Shown: positions 16,824 to 26,379, counted from the first letter of the stretch. The stretch: 64,000 nucleotides of DNA from Kitasatospora sp. NBC_01250 (GCF_036226465.1 NZ_CP108476.1:4588001-4652000), one strand, 5' to 3'. The notes: generated from the letters alone by a model not told the origin. Numbers and translations: made by a program.

Positions 16824-17670
16824 ATGGGCAGCAAGGACGAGGTGTCCCGCGAGAGCACGGTGCGGACGGGGGCGGAGATGGCGGAACTGGCCGAGTTGGA
16901 CCGGGGGCTGGCGGAGTCGCTGGTGGAGCGTGCGAGGCGTGAGGGCCTGCAGCTGACCGGGGACGGCGGACTGCTGACCGGACTGGTCAAGATGGTCCTG
17001 GAGAGCGCGCTGCAGGCCGAGATGGCCGAGCACCTGGGCTACGAGAAGGGCGACCCGGCTGCAGCCGGGTCGGGCAACGCCCGCAACGGGACCTCACGCA
17101 AGCGGGTCCTGACCGAGGTGGGCCCGGTGGACCTGGACATCCCCAGGGATCGGGCCGGCCGGTTCGATCCGCAGATCGTGCCCAAGCACCGGCGCCGGGT
17201 GGAGGGCTTCGACGCGGCGGTGCTGTCGCTGTACGCGCGGGGGCTGACGACCGGTGAGATCCAGGGCCACCTGTCCGAGGTCTACGGGATGGAGGTCTCC
17301 CGCGATCTGGTCTCCCGGGCCACCAGCGGGGTCCAGGCCGAGGTCACCGCGTGGCGCCAGCGTCCGCTGGACCGCGTGTACGCGGTCGTGCTGATCGACG
17401 CGATCTACGTGAAGATCAGGGATGGTGCGGTGGCGAACAAGCCGGTCTACGTCGCGGTCGGGATCAACCTGGAGGGCGAGCGCGACGTCCTGGGCATGTG
17501 GGTGGGCACCGGCGGCGAGGGCGCCAAGACCTGGCTGACCTGGCTCACGGAACTGCGCAACCGCGGCGTCCAGGACGTCCTGGTGGCCTGCTGTGACGGA
17601 TTGAAGGGTCTGCCGGAGTCGATCAATGCGGTCTGGCCGCTCGCGGACGTGCAGCTCTGCGTGGTTCACG
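16824..17670 (+). pseudogene. IS256 transposase, N-terminal part (3' part at 19857-20302)
   Basis: ATG 16824 with 'ggaagga' upstream. The mutator-type DDE transposase is recognisable: 'AEHLGYEKGDP', 'RFDPQIVPKHRRR', Asp in 'VLIDAIYVKIRDG', Asp in 'LVACCDGLKGLPESINAVWP'. Coding stops at 'QLCVVH', where the ISAzo13-like element begins. Without that insertion the frame would continue directly to 19857. Confidence 0.9.
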
Positions 17671-19853
17671 GAAGCCGTCAAAGAACAACACGTTGGTTAT
17701 CTGTGTCTGTCCCCATGGTCTTCCGTCTGCGGTTCGTTGACCGAGGCGAGCAGGTCGGCTGCTGTGGTGTGCCGGTGCTCGGCGGGAGTGATGTCGATGC
17801 GGCGGGCGTCGAGGATCGGCAGGACGTCCTTGATCGCGTTCCACAGCGTGCTGCGGCAGACACCGAACAGCTCGGCGAGGGGGTCCAGGCCGCAGACGCG
17901 ACGCCGGTAGAGGATCGTGGCGAGGATCCGGTCGCCGTCGGTCATCTTCTGCCGGAAGACGCCGCCGCGGCTGCCGGGGCGTCGGTCGCCGCCGCGCTGG
18001 CGGTGACGGCGCTGTTCGATCGCGGCGGCGTACGGCACGATCAGCTCCTCAAGCAGGGTATGCAGTGCCTCGCGGCTCGTACCGGTCAAGGCCGGGCTGG
18101 TGAGGGCCTGGTGGGTCGGAATCGCTGAAGGGTGCTCGGCCGGCGCGACGTCGGTGGCCCAGGCGCGGAGGTCCTCGGCACGGGTGAAGTAGCGCACGAC
18201 GGTCGGTGTGATGCTGATCTTCTGCTCGTCCAGTAACTGCCGGGTCGCCTTGATGGCCTGGCCGATGGTGACCGGGTTGATCCCCAGCAGGTCGCACAGC
18301 ACCTTCTGCGGGCAGACCTGACGAAGGTAGACGACGGTGATCAGGACCTCGTCCGCATCCGACAGCAGTGCTCGGCTGCGGCCGGTCGTGGCAACGCGCC
18401 GACCTCCGCGGAGCACGTAGCGGCGCTGTTCGGTCCGGGCTGCCTGGGCCGGGGCCAACTGGGCCTGCAGCACCTCCAGTTCGCGGCTGTTCATGCCGGC
18501 CAGGCGGGGATCGGCGAGTGTCTGCAGGGTCCGCTCGCGGGTTGCGGTGCGCTCGTCGGCGCGCGGTGGGGCGACCGTGCCGCCGGCCGGGGCGATGCTG
18601 TAGTTCCACCGGCTGTGGTCGGCATGCGCGGTGATCGGCAGGGCCAGCAGCTGGTCGCGGCTGACCGCGATGCCGGTCGGGTAGGAGCCGTGGTCCAGGG
18701 CGGCCTCGACACGCAGCCCGGTCCGGGTGGTCGTCGCGGCGATCGTGTTGAGGACGACTTCGTGGCTGGTCAGCGGCCTGCCGCGCCAGTTCATGGTGAT
18801 GTGGGAGAACAGCCGGTGCTCTATTTTGTTCCACTTCGACGTGCCCGGCGGAAAGTGACAGACCGTGACCGTCAGGCCGGTCTCAGCGGCGAACGCGGCC
18901 AGTTCGGCCTTCCACAACCGGTAGCGGTAGCTGTTGGATCCGCCGGCGTCCGCGGTGATCAGCAGCCGGGACGCCGCGGGGTAGTCGTGTCGGCCGCGGG
19001 CCTGCCACCAGCGGTTGATCGAGGCGACCGCGAACGCGGCCGTGTCGTGGTCGACCCCGACGTTCACCCAGCCGGTGTTCGCGGTCATGTCGTAGATTCC
19101 GTACGGGATCACCGTCTCCACGCGCGGGCCGGCGAAGAAGCTGTGGTCCTCGACCTCGACGGGCTCGCCGGCCGGGCGCCACTCCTGCCCGGCCATCGGC
19201 AGTTGCCCCAGCTGTTCCTTCTTCTTCGCGTCCACGCTGATCACCGGCTCGCCCGAGGCCTGGTGCCCTTTGACCTGCTCGTTGATGTAGCGGAACTGTG
19301 CGTCCCGGTCGGGATGCTGACCGCCTTCCAGGGTCTTGGCGGTCCCCTGCAGACTGAACCCGTGCGCCTTCAACAGCCGGCCCACCGTGGGTGCGGTGAT
19401 GCGGTGTCCCTGCCGGGACAGCTCGGCGGCCAGGTGCCGAAGCGACTTCGTCGTCCAGCGCAGCGGCGACATCGGATCACCACGCTCATCCGGTTCCACC
19501 AGCGCCATCAGCGCCGGGACGAGAGACGGGTCAACGGCCTCGGCCCGCATCCGCCCACCGCCGGGGCGCCGAGCGCGGCCCTCGGGCAGCGGCTCGACCC
19601 CGGCTTCGAGCTCGAAGACGCCCTTGCGGACGGTCGTCTCGCTGACCCCGGCCGTCCGCGCGACCAGGCGCACGCCCCCGTGACCAAGCAGTCGGGCCTC
19701 GGTCGCCAGCGCCAACCGCTGCTGACGCTCGTTCAAATGCGGGAGAAGAACCTCGAACCGTCGCGCCAGCTGGCCCCGCACCTCGTCGGATATTCGCACA
19801 CCACATCAACGAGATCGTTCCCGCGAAGCAACGTGTTGTTCTTTGACGGCTTC
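17671..19853 (-). mobile_element. ISAzo13-like insertion sequence, 2183 bp
   Basis: Perfect 25-bp terminal inverted repeats beginning 'gaagccgtcaaagaacaaca'. The target is inside the IS256 transposase and is duplicated as ACG (17668-17670 and 19854-19856). Excision restores 'ttcacgtgg' and the IS256 reading frame. Confidence 0.93.
17697..19799 (-). CDS. ISAzo13-family transposase with long C-terminal extension
   Basis: 700 aa. Residues ~1-410 are an ISAzo13-type DDE transposase: N-terminal HTH 'GVSETTVRKGVFELEAG', catalytic regions 'ISVDAKKKEQLGQL', 'ITADAGGSNSYRYRLWKAEL' and 'FPPGTSKWNKIEHRLFSHIT'. The remaining ~280 residues hold two related modules, 'LLGINPVTIGQAIKATRQLL' with 'FTRAEDLRAWA' and 'LFGVCRSTLWNAIKDVLPIL' with 'TTAADLLASV', each an HTH-like unit followed by a short tail. 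Intact, so the element is probably active or recently active. Confidence 0.9.
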   Translation of the reverse strand: MRISDEVRGQLARRFEVLLPHLNERQQRLALATEARLLGHGGVRLVARTAGVSETTVRKGVFELEAGVEPLPEGRARRPGGGRMRAEAVDPSLVPALMALVEPDERGDPMSPLRWTTKSLRHLAAELSRQGHRITAPTVGRLLKAHGFSLQGTAKTLEGGQHPDRDAQFRYINEQVKGHQASGEPVISVDAKKKEQLGQLPMAGQEWRPAGEPVEVEDHSFFAGPRVETVIPYGIYDMTANTGWVNVGVDHDTAAFAVASINRWWQARGRHDYPAASRLLITADAGGSNSYRYRLWKAELAAFAAETGLTVTVCHFPPGTSKWNKIEHRLFSHITMNWRGRPLTSHEVVLNTIAATTTRTGLRVEAALDHGSYPTGIAVSRDQLLALPITAHADHSRWNYSIAPAGGTVAPPRADERTATRERTLQTLADPRLAGMNSRELEVLQAQLAPAQAARTEQRRYVLRGGRRVATTGRSRALLSDADEVLITVVYLRQVCPQKVLCDLLGINPVTIGQAIKATRQLLDEQKISITPTVVRYFTRAEDLRAWATDVAPAEHPSAIPTHQALTSPALTGTSREALHTLLEELIVPYAAAIEQRRHRQRGGDRRPGSRGGVFRQKMTDGDRILATILYRRRVCGLDPLAELFGVCRSTLWNAIKDVLPILDARRIDITPAEHRHTTAADLLASVNEPQTEDHGDRHR

Positions 19854-19856
19854 ACG

Positions 19857-20302
19857 TGGTCCGCTCCAGCCTGCGGTTCGCGTCTAAGAAGCACTGGGGG
19901 CCGATCGCGAAGGACTTGCGCGCGGTCTACACCGCTCCCACCGCCGACGCCGCCGAGGCCGGGTTCGAGGAGTTCACGACTGCTTGGGGCGCCCTCTACC
20001 CGGCCATGATCACGGCGCTTCGGAGCAACTGGGAGCACTTCATCGTGTTCCTGCGCTTCCCGCCGGCCATCCGCAAGGTCGTCTACACCACCAACATGAT
20101 CGAGTCCCTCAACTCCCGCTTCCGGCAAGCCACCCGCCGACGCGGGCATTTCCCCGACGACGACTCCGCGATCAAGGTCCTCTACCTGGTAATCCGCAAC
20201 CCACAGCCCAACCGGGCCAACGTCACCGGCCGAACCCGCGACTGGAAGGAAGCCATCAACACCCTCGCCGAGTTCTACGGCGACCGCGTCACCCAGCAGT
20301 AG
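19857..20302 (+). pseudogene. IS256 transposase, C-terminal part
   Basis: Continues the gene split at 17670: 'RSSLRFASKKHWGPIAKDLR', then the catalytic Glu in 'TTNMIESLNSRFRQATRRRG' and 'AINTLAEFYGDRV'. Ends at the TAG 20300-20302, followed by the right terminal repeat. No function without the 5' half. Confidence 0.9.
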
Positions 20303-20521
20303 GCACCACCAAGCACCACCGCACCGGCCATACACAAAGGATCAGACAGCCCCGCCTTCGCGTCATGGTGGGTGCGAGTTTCGACCGCGTCGATCCGGTG
20401 GGTCCAGGAACCACCCGTAGTGGAGGCGTGCGAGTAGGGCCTCCTGCGGGCCCTTCACTGGAACGGACCCACGGAGGCCCCCTGAAGTTCGTCGCGGTGA
20501 CGTACTCAGGCGCAGGGGGGC

Positions 20522-21062
20522 TCAGTCGCGGCTGGCTTCGGTGCCGCCGGGGATGGTGATGGTGGCGGTGAGGGTCTTGCCGCCGGGCGGGTTCAGGTGG
20601 ATGTCGGTGTGGTCGGCCAGGGTGGTGACCAGGTGCCAGCCGAAGCCGCCGTTTCCGCGGAAGTCGGGGGCGCGCGGCTTGGGGGCGGTGGTGCTGGTGT
20701 CGGGTGTCGTGGAAGAACCACCGGTTGAAGCTACCGAGGCGTTCCAGGGCCGGGTTGGGCCGGTACCGCAGTTCGCAGCAGATGTGGACGAAGTGGTCGT
20801 GTTCGCCGTCGTGGTCGTTGACCTCGAACTGCCGGGTGAGGCTGACAAGAAATCTCGGCGGCCCGTAGAAGGAGTGTGTGCCGTACTGGAAGAGCAGTCC
20901 GTCGGACTCGGGTGTGGAGGGCGTGTCGAAGCGCTGCTGTCCGAAGCGCTGGAAGGCCGACCAGGCCCTACCCAGGGTCAGGTCCTCCAGGGGACGCCCG
21001 TGCTGCTCCAGTTCACCTTTGAAGAATCCGAGCGCTTGGTCCCATGGTGGCCTGGCGTCCAT
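20522..21062 (-). pseudogene. frameshifted gene, possible GHKL-type ATP-binding C-terminus
   Basis: The ATG at 21062 opens a good frame ('RPPWDQALGFFKGELEQHGR') to about 20705, where coding shifts to another frame ending at 20522 ('GGFGWHLVTTLADHTDIHLN' then 'PPGGKTLTATITIPG'). The shift coincides with 'gacacccgacacc': dropping one 7-bp unit restores a single ORF of ~177 aa. The C-terminal GGFG...GGKT pattern resembles histidine-kinase-like anti-sigma ATPases, but the N-terminus is not recognised. Either a recent pseudogene or a sequencing slip. Confidence 0.6.
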
Positions 21063-21149
21063 GCTTCCCCCTGGTCCAGATAGGCAGGCAGCGTAGCTGC
21101 CTCGTTCCGGTTCGTTGTTGGCGGCTCTGTGACGTTGGTGCGGTGGTCG

Positions 21150-22343
21150 TCAGCTGGTGTGGGTGGGGTTGCCGGCCAGGTTGTGGTCGGCGCAGGGCCA
21201 GGGGCCGTGTGCGAGGGGGCCAAGGGGTGTGGGGAGGAGGTGGAGGTCGCTGTCCAGGGCGAGGGCGACCAGGCCGTTTTCGAGGATGAGGGTCCGGGTG
21301 GTGATCCCTTTGCCGGGGAGGGTGTGCAGGTGGTGGGGGGCCATGTCGGCGTCGATGGCGGTAAGGCTGCCGCCTCGCCAGAGCACGGTGGTGCCGTGGG
21401 TGTCGGTGGCCGGTGGGGCGGTGTAGTAGCCGGGCAGGTGGGGGCCCTCGCCCAGTTCGCCGTCCGGTGCCAGGCGCCGGAACTGGGTGGGGGAGGGCTG
21501 CCGGTTGTCCATCTCCGCGGTACGGATGGTGCCGTCTGCGGTGATCGTGAGGGTGCCGTGGCTGGGCCAGCGGGTGGTCGTCGTGCCGTCGCGGGTAAGC
21601 AGGACGGTCTCGAAGGCGCCGTAGCCCTGGGCGCCGATCAGGAACGCGCCGTCGCCAGCGATGGCCTTGTGGCCGCCGGGGGCCGGGGCGGTGACCGCGA
21701 CGGTGTGCCCGGTTTCCAGGTCGATCAGGAAGGTGCAGGCCAGGCCGCTGGTGTCTTCGAAGGACGCGGCCACGCGGTCGCCGGAGACGAGCAGCGGCTC
21801 GTGGTAGGCGCTGCGGACCCCACGTGGTGTCCAGGGGCGCTTGGCCTGCGGCGTCCAGCCGTTCTCCTCGCTCAGCTCGACCACCCCGGGGTAGGACAGG
21901 TCGCCGAGCCGGATAGGAGTGGACCACAGTTGGCGGCCGGCGCTGCTGTAGCGGGCGACGCGGGGCTCGCGCAGGGGCGCTGCTCCGCGGATCCTGGGCG
22001 GGGAGGCGGCCCAGGCGATGCAGAAGCCGTCCGGGAGCAGGACGAAGGTACCGATGTCCTCGCCGGGCTGACAGGACGGGACGACGGTGTTCAGGGTGCG
22101 GCCGTCGGCGTCGATCTCCTCCAAGACGTGCCAGGCCGCTTCGGGCCGCGCGATCCACACGGTGCCCTGGGCGCTGACACGGGACCAGGGGCGGCCGGTG
22201 CCGGGGAAGTCGCGTCGCCACTGCACTTGCCCGCGCTGGTCGACGGCGCTCAGCACGATCTTCAGAGGATCTGCTCCGTAGCTGGTTACGAACAGCGGAC
22301 CGGCCGGGTCGCTGGCGGCCAGGCGCCAGACCTGGCCGGGCAT
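21150..22343 (-). CDS. hypothetical beta-propeller-like protein
   Basis: 397 aa, ATG 22343. Repeating beta-rich units with patterns such as 'LSAVDQRGQVQWRRDFPG', 'VARYSSAGRQLWSTP' and 'IDADMAPHHLHTLPG' suggest a PQQ/WD-like propeller. No signal peptide or enzyme motif. The gene upstream on the same strand side is the frameshifted 20522-21062 (87 bp downstream), so they may be an old pair. Function unknown. Confidence 0.7.
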   Translation of the reverse strand: MPGQVWRLAASDPAGPLFVTSYGADPLKIVLSAVDQRGQVQWRRDFPGTGRPWSRVSAQGTVWIARPEAAWHVLEEIDADGRTLNTVVPSCQPGEDIGTFVLLPDGFCIAWAASPPRIRGAAPLREPRVARYSSAGRQLWSTPIRLGDLSYPGVVELSEENGWTPQAKRPWTPRGVRSAYHEPLLVSGDRVAASFEDTSGLACTFLIDLETGHTVAVTAPAPGGHKAIAGDGAFLIGAQGYGAFETVLLTRDGTTTTRWPSHGTLTITADGTIRTAEMDNRQPSPTQFRRLAPDGELGEGPHLPGYYTAPPATDTHGTTVLWRGGSLTAIDADMAPHHLHTLPGKGITTRTLILENGLVALALDSDLHLLPTPLGPLAHGPWPCADHNLAGNPTHTS

Positions 22344-22458
22344 GGCGATACGCGATGGGTGCGGCTCTTCTGGAGTGAAGGGTTGAGTTACGGGAGCGGT
22401 GCTTGGGGCTGTGCTCGGGGCAGTTCGTCTCTACCGTGAAGGTGGAGGAGGGCGTCTG

Positions 22459-23007
22459 ATGGGTTCGCTGTTCGAGGAGCTGGAGGCTCGCGAGGCCGCT
22501 GCCCGGGTTCAGGTGGAAGAGCTGGAAGCCGAACTCGCCGAGGTGTCCGCGAGGCTCAGCGCGGCTTGCGCAGGGCTCGACAGGTTACGGATCGCGCGGG
22601 AGACGGTCGCCGAAGTGCTCGCCGAGATGACGTCTCCGGTGCCCGCGGTGGCGGTCGAGGTGCGACAGTCGCCTGTGGCTGAGCGCGTGGTGTCGGCGTA
22701 TGCGGGGGTCGAGCGGCAGGTCGTCGGGGTGCTGGCTGTGCCGAACTGGCAGCCCGGGATGGGGATGGACGTCCTGCCGTCGGACTACCGGGACATCGTG
22801 GAGGTGGTGTCCGATGCGCCGGGGGCGGTCCGCGCCAAGCAGATCGCACCCAGGATCGGACTGCCGGTGTCGGCCGCGAAGATCGAGGGCACCCGGTCGA
22901 AGCTGAAGCGGCTGGTGGAGCGGGGCTGGCTGGACGAGGACACCCCCGGGTTGTTCACCACGGCCCGCCGCCGGACCGGCAGTTCGCCCAACTCGCTTCA
23001 GCGGTAG
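22459..23007 (+). CDS. coiled-coil/winged-helix protein, IS-associated passenger type
   Basis: 182 aa. Residues ~4-55 are a heptad-rich coiled coil ('LFEELEAREAAARVQVEELE'). The C-terminal half looks like a winged helix ('AKQIAPRIGLPVSAAKIEGT' then 'RSKLKRLVERGWLDEDTPGL'). Proteins of this layout recur next to transposases in streptomycetes, though I cannot name the IS family with certainty. 'ggaggaggg' precedes the ATG. It is followed 71 bp later by the ISKra4-like transposase on the same strand. Confidence 0.72.
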   Translation: MGSLFEELEAREAAARVQVEELEAELAEVSARLSAACAGLDRLRIARETVAEVLAEMTSPVPAVAVEVRQSPVAERVVSAYAGVERQVVGVLAVPNWQPGMGMDVLPSDYRDIVEVVSDAPGAVRAKQIAPRIGLPVSAAKIEGTRSKLKRLVERGWLDEDTPGLFTTARRRTGSSPNSLQR

Positions 23008-23078
23008 GACAGTAGGGCTCTTCCGCCTAGATTCGAAGGTACGACCCAATCGGATGCAGGACGAGAAGAGCCCCGGAG

Positions 23079-24611
23079 ATGACACGTTACGACCCTCATG
23101 CCACCGCTGACCCGTTTGCCCGCTCGGTCAGTGCCTTCGAGACGCTGACGGACACCCTGTCAGGCGGCCAGGCCGACACATGGACCCACGCCGAACTGGA
23201 GGAACACCTGGACGCGGCCGGGCGGGACCTACTGCGGCAGCTGCTGCAGGACCACCTGGACCTGCGCGCCCACCGCGAGCAGGACCAGGTCCGCGCCGGA
23301 GCGCGACCCGTCGTGCTCGGCCCTGAGGGAGGACCAAGGCCCTGGCGCGAATCAGGCCATGCACGCTGGCTCGCCACCGTGTTCGGGCTGGTCCGCGTGA
23401 CCCGGGTCGCCCATCGGGGCCCCGGCGCGGGCAACGTCCACCCCGCCGACGCCGCCCTGTCCCTGCCCGCCGGCCGGCACTCGATGGGCCTGCGCAGGCT
23501 CGCGGTCACCGAATCAGTGCGCGGCTCGTTCGACCAGGCCCAGGAAGCGGTGACGCGCCGTTGCGGGAAAGTACTGGGTAAACGACGCCTGGAGGAACTC
23601 GTGGTCGCCGCGGCCGTGGACGTCGATGCGTTCTACCGCGCGAGGATTCCGGTCCCGTGCAGCCGGGACATGCCGCTGGTCCTGCAGGTCGACGGCAAGG
23701 GTGTGGTCATGCGGCCCGAGGGTCTGCGCGAGGCCACCCGCCGGGCCGCCGAGAAAGCAGCGACCGGACATCGCGGCCGGCTCGCGCCGGGCGAGAAGCC
23801 GAACCGCAAGCGGATGGCGACGGTGGCCTGTGTCTTCGACACCCGCCCCGCACCCAGACGCCCCCACGACGTGATCCACCCACCCGGAGGCCGCAGCGAG
23901 GAACGGACGGCCCGCCCGGGCCCGAGAGCCGAGCACAAGTGGTGCACCGCCTCCCTGGTTCGCCCGCCCGAGCAGGTCATCGCCGACGCCTTCGACCAGG
24001 CCGAAGCCCGCGACCCGAAGCACCTGCGACCCTGGGTCGTCCTGGTGGACGGGGCCCGCCACCAGCTCGACCTGATCAGCGCCGAGACCCTGCGCCGCGG
24101 CGTCACCGTGCACGTACTGCTGGACTTCGTCCACGTCGCCGAGTACATCTGGACCGCGGCCCACGCCCTCCACCAGCCCGGCACCACCGAGGCCGAGGCC
24201 TGGGTCGCCGACCGTCTGACCGCGATCCTGGCAGGCCACGCCGCCCGCACCGCCGATGAGATGACAGCCCAGGCCGACCGGGAACACCTGACGGCTGCCC
24301 GGCGCGAGGCCGTCGACTCATGCCACCGCTACCTGACCGGCCACCTCGACCAACTCCACTACGACACCGCCCTGGACCAGGGCTGGCCCATCGCCACCGG
24401 CGCGATCGAAGGCGCCTGCCGCCACCTGATCGCCGACCGCCTTGACATCACCGGCGCCCGTTGGAGCCTGCCTGGCGCCGAAGCTGTCCTGCGACTGCGG
24501 GCCGTCGTCTCCAACGGAGACCTCGACCCCTACTGGCGCTACCACGCCACCCGCGAGCACGAGCGGCTCTACCACACCCCCGACCAGCGAAAATATGCCC
24601 TGTCCGCTTGA
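23079..24611 (+). CDS. ISKra4-family transposase
   Basis: 510 aa, ATG 23079 with 'ccggag' just upstream. 'LVLQVDGKGVVMRPEG' (catalytic Asp), 'VVLVDGARHQLDLI' (second Asp) and 'TGAIEGACRHLIADRLDITG' then 'ARWSL' (Glu region) match ISKra4-type transposases. Length fits the family and no frame disruption is seen. Terminal repeats were not found with confidence; 'gggctcttcc' near 23013 could be part of the left end. Confidence 0.85.
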   Translation: MTRYDPHATADPFARSVSAFETLTDTLSGGQADTWTHAELEEHLDAAGRDLLRQLLQDHLDLRAHREQDQVRAGARPVVLGPEGGPRPWRESGHARWLATVFGLVRVTRVAHRGPGAGNVHPADAALSLPAGRHSMGLRRLAVTESVRGSFDQAQEAVTRRCGKVLGKRRLEELVVAAAVDVDAFYRARIPVPCSRDMPLVLQVDGKGVVMRPEGLREATRRAAEKAATGHRGRLAPGEKPNRKRMATVACVFDTRPAPRRPHDVIHPPGGRSEERTARPGPRAEHKWCTASLVRPPEQVIADAFDQAEARDPKHLRPWVVLVDGARHQLDLISAETLRRGVTVHVLLDFVHVAEYIWTAAHALHQPGTTEAEAWVADRLTAILAGHAARTADEMTAQADREHLTAARREAVDSCHRYLTGHLDQLHYDTALDQGWPIATGAIEGACRHLIADRLDITGARWSLPGAEAVLRLRAVVSNGDLDPYWRYHATREHERLYHTPDQRKYALSA

Positions 24612-24720
24612 TCGCGGCAGCACCTAGGCAGCCGAGAGCGAAGCTGGGAAGCACTGCCGCACGCGGCGTTTCGTAGAGGCAACGGCGATCGGTGGCCTGG
24701 TCCGCGCGGTCGAGCAGAGC

Positions 24721-25260
24721 TCAAGCCGACGGCGTGACCGGGGACCGCAGGCCGAGCCACTGCTCGGCGTCCCAGGCATGGAACCGCTCCATCTCGGTGA
24801 ATCCCAACTTTTCCGCGAGGCGCATCGAGCCGACGTTGGCGGTCTGAGTGGCGAGCACTACCGGCTCGCCGGGGAGGACGCCGTCGAACCAGTCGAGTGC
24901 TGCCGCGCACGCCTCGGCGGCGTACCCGAATCCCCACGCCCGCGGCAGGAATAGGTACCCGAGATCGACCTTCCCCGCAGCAGCCGGACGATGGTGCTCC
25001 GGTGATCTCCTAAGCAGGATCTGACCGATCATCACCCCATCGAGATCAACGACGAAACTTCCCGGCCACCGCTTGGGCACCTCGGGCATCTCGCGCTCAA
25101 GCTCCTCGCGTGGCCGGGGGCCACCGAGGTAGGCGTGCACCTCGGGCGACGCCAGCAGCTCAATGAACGCCGTGCGGTCCCGAGCCTCGGGCTCACGGAG
25201 CACGAGCCGCTCCGTCTTGATTGCGGCGGGCGGCCAGGCGACGGGTCCAAGCTCGGTCAT
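24721..25260 (-). CDS. GNAT-family N-acetyltransferase (RimJ/RimL type)
   Basis: 179 aa from ATG 25260. N-terminal 'IKTERLVLREPEARDRTAFI' and C-terminal 'AWGFGYAAEACAAALDWF' plus 'TANVGSMRLAEKLGF' give the acetyl-CoA-binding and substrate-facing motifs of protein/small-molecule acetyltransferases. The acceptor is unknown. It overlaps the stop of the upstream HTH gene (ATGA, 25257-25260) and is therefore translationally coupled to it. Confidence 0.9.
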   Translation of the reverse strand: MTELGPVAWPPAAIKTERLVLREPEARDRTAFIELLASPEVHAYLGGPRPREELEREMPEVPKRWPGSFVVDLDGVMIGQILLRRSPEHHRPAAAGKVDLGYLFLPRAWGFGYAAEACAAALDWFDGVLPGEPVVLATQTANVGSMRLAEKLGFTEMERFHAWDAEQWLGLRSPVTPSA

Positions 25261-26246
25261 GGCGGGCAACCTATCGCACGCCTACCGGGCTGGAGCCTCT
25301 GGCAATCGGCAGCGGCTTCTGACTCGTTGTCCGACGAGAGGTGACGACACAACCGAATTTGTCCCTTCAGAGGAACTGCACCCAGTTCGGATTCGACGGC
25401 TTCACAGAGGTTCTCGGCCCAGGCATGAAGCTCGTCCACGGCCTTCCAGCCCAGTTTGAGGATCTCCGCCGGGGCGGTCTCGACGGCCTCGCGCGCCAGG
25501 TCGCGCAAGTCGCCGGCGGGGATCGCACCATCGAGGTCCTGCACCGACACCCCCTCGGGGTCCTCGTCCAGGTGTTCGACGATGGAGGCCAGTGGGTTCG
25601 CGGACCCCGCCGGCGCGAGCATCCGAGCGACATCACCGACGCCCTGATTGAAGATGCCCGGGCCACCCAGCAGGATGGCCTCCACGGCCATCATCGTGAA
25701 GTCCCTGACGGTCACCGGCTCGGGCGAACTCGGGCCCCGGTCCAGCTGAGCCAGTTCCTGCGGGGCCCCGTCCAGGCCAGCCTTTCGAATGCGATCGTCG
25801 ATCCGCCGGACGCGGGCGGGCACCAACGTCGCGAACTGCCTGGTTTCGACAACAAGATCGGCAACTCGTTCTGCCCGTTTCGGGCCCTCGATCCCCACCA
25901 CGGCCTCGGATCGCTCCGCCTCCAACTCGATTCGGTCGATCGCCACACGGAACGCAGCTCGGACCGTTCGCTCGGGCACCGGAAGGCCGTCTGCGAAGGC
26001 ACGTAAGGCCAGGTCGCTCGGTCGTCCACCTCGCTGGGCGTGCTCGGCAAGCCAGACAACCAGTTCTCTCGCCCCCACGGGCACCCGCGAGGTGCTGCCG
26101 AAGCCCCGCCCGAGACCACTCGGCACGTTACGCGGCAGCAGGCCACGCTCACGCCAAACCCGCAGCTGCTTCGGCGAGACCACAAGTTCGTGATTGGCGG
26201 CGAAGTCGATCAACTCCTGATCGGCAGGGCTCAGTGTCGAGGGCAC
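25257..26246 (-). CDS. protein with MerR-like N-terminal HTH, function unknown
   Basis: 329 aa. The N-terminus 'LVVSPKQLRVWRERGLLPRN' is a MerR-type helix-turn-helix, followed by an additional regulatory-looking segment and a long helical C-terminus with no recognised family ('MMAVEAILLGGPGIFNQGVG'). Not a canonical MerR regulator: it is about twice the usual length. Coupled to the downstream acetyltransferase. A MerR-type HTH also begins the giant protein at 26967, so the two may be functionally linked. Confidence 0.65.
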   Translation of the reverse strand: MPSTLSPADQELIDFAANHELVVSPKQLRVWRERGLLPRNVPSGLGRGFGSTSRVPVGARELVVWLAEHAQRGGRPSDLALRAFADGLPVPERTVRAAFRVAIDRIELEAERSEAVVGIEGPKRAERVADLVVETRQFATLVPARVRRIDDRIRKAGLDGAPQELAQLDRGPSSPEPVTVRDFTMMAVEAILLGGPGIFNQGVGDVARMLAPAGSANPLASIVEHLDEDPEGVSVQDLDGAIPAGDLRDLAREAVETAPAEILKLGWKAVDELHAWAENLCEAVESELGAVPLKGQIRLCRHLSSDNESEAAADCQRLQPGRRAIGCPP

Positions 26247-26379
26247 TCGCTCACGCTACCGCTGCCGACCGACTTGGAGAACGCCCACCTTCGCACAGGT
26301 CTCCTCCTCCGATCGCGGTGTCCTGGTGTCAGCAGTCGGCACTGGGCCAGCTGCCGAAGTCCGCTGGAGGTGGTCCGTC

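Larger units (their letters stand above)
16744..20353 (+). mobile_element. IS256-family insertion sequence interrupted by a second IS
   Basis: Left end 'gggactgtccgcgagtttgt' and right end (reverse) 'gggctgtctgatcctttgtg' share GGxCTGTC...TTTGTGTATG, the typical imperfect IS256 terminal repeats. Internal gene is split by the 2183-bp insertion at 17671-19853. No 8-bp target duplication is evident, consistent with later deletion of one flank. Confidence 0.82.
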
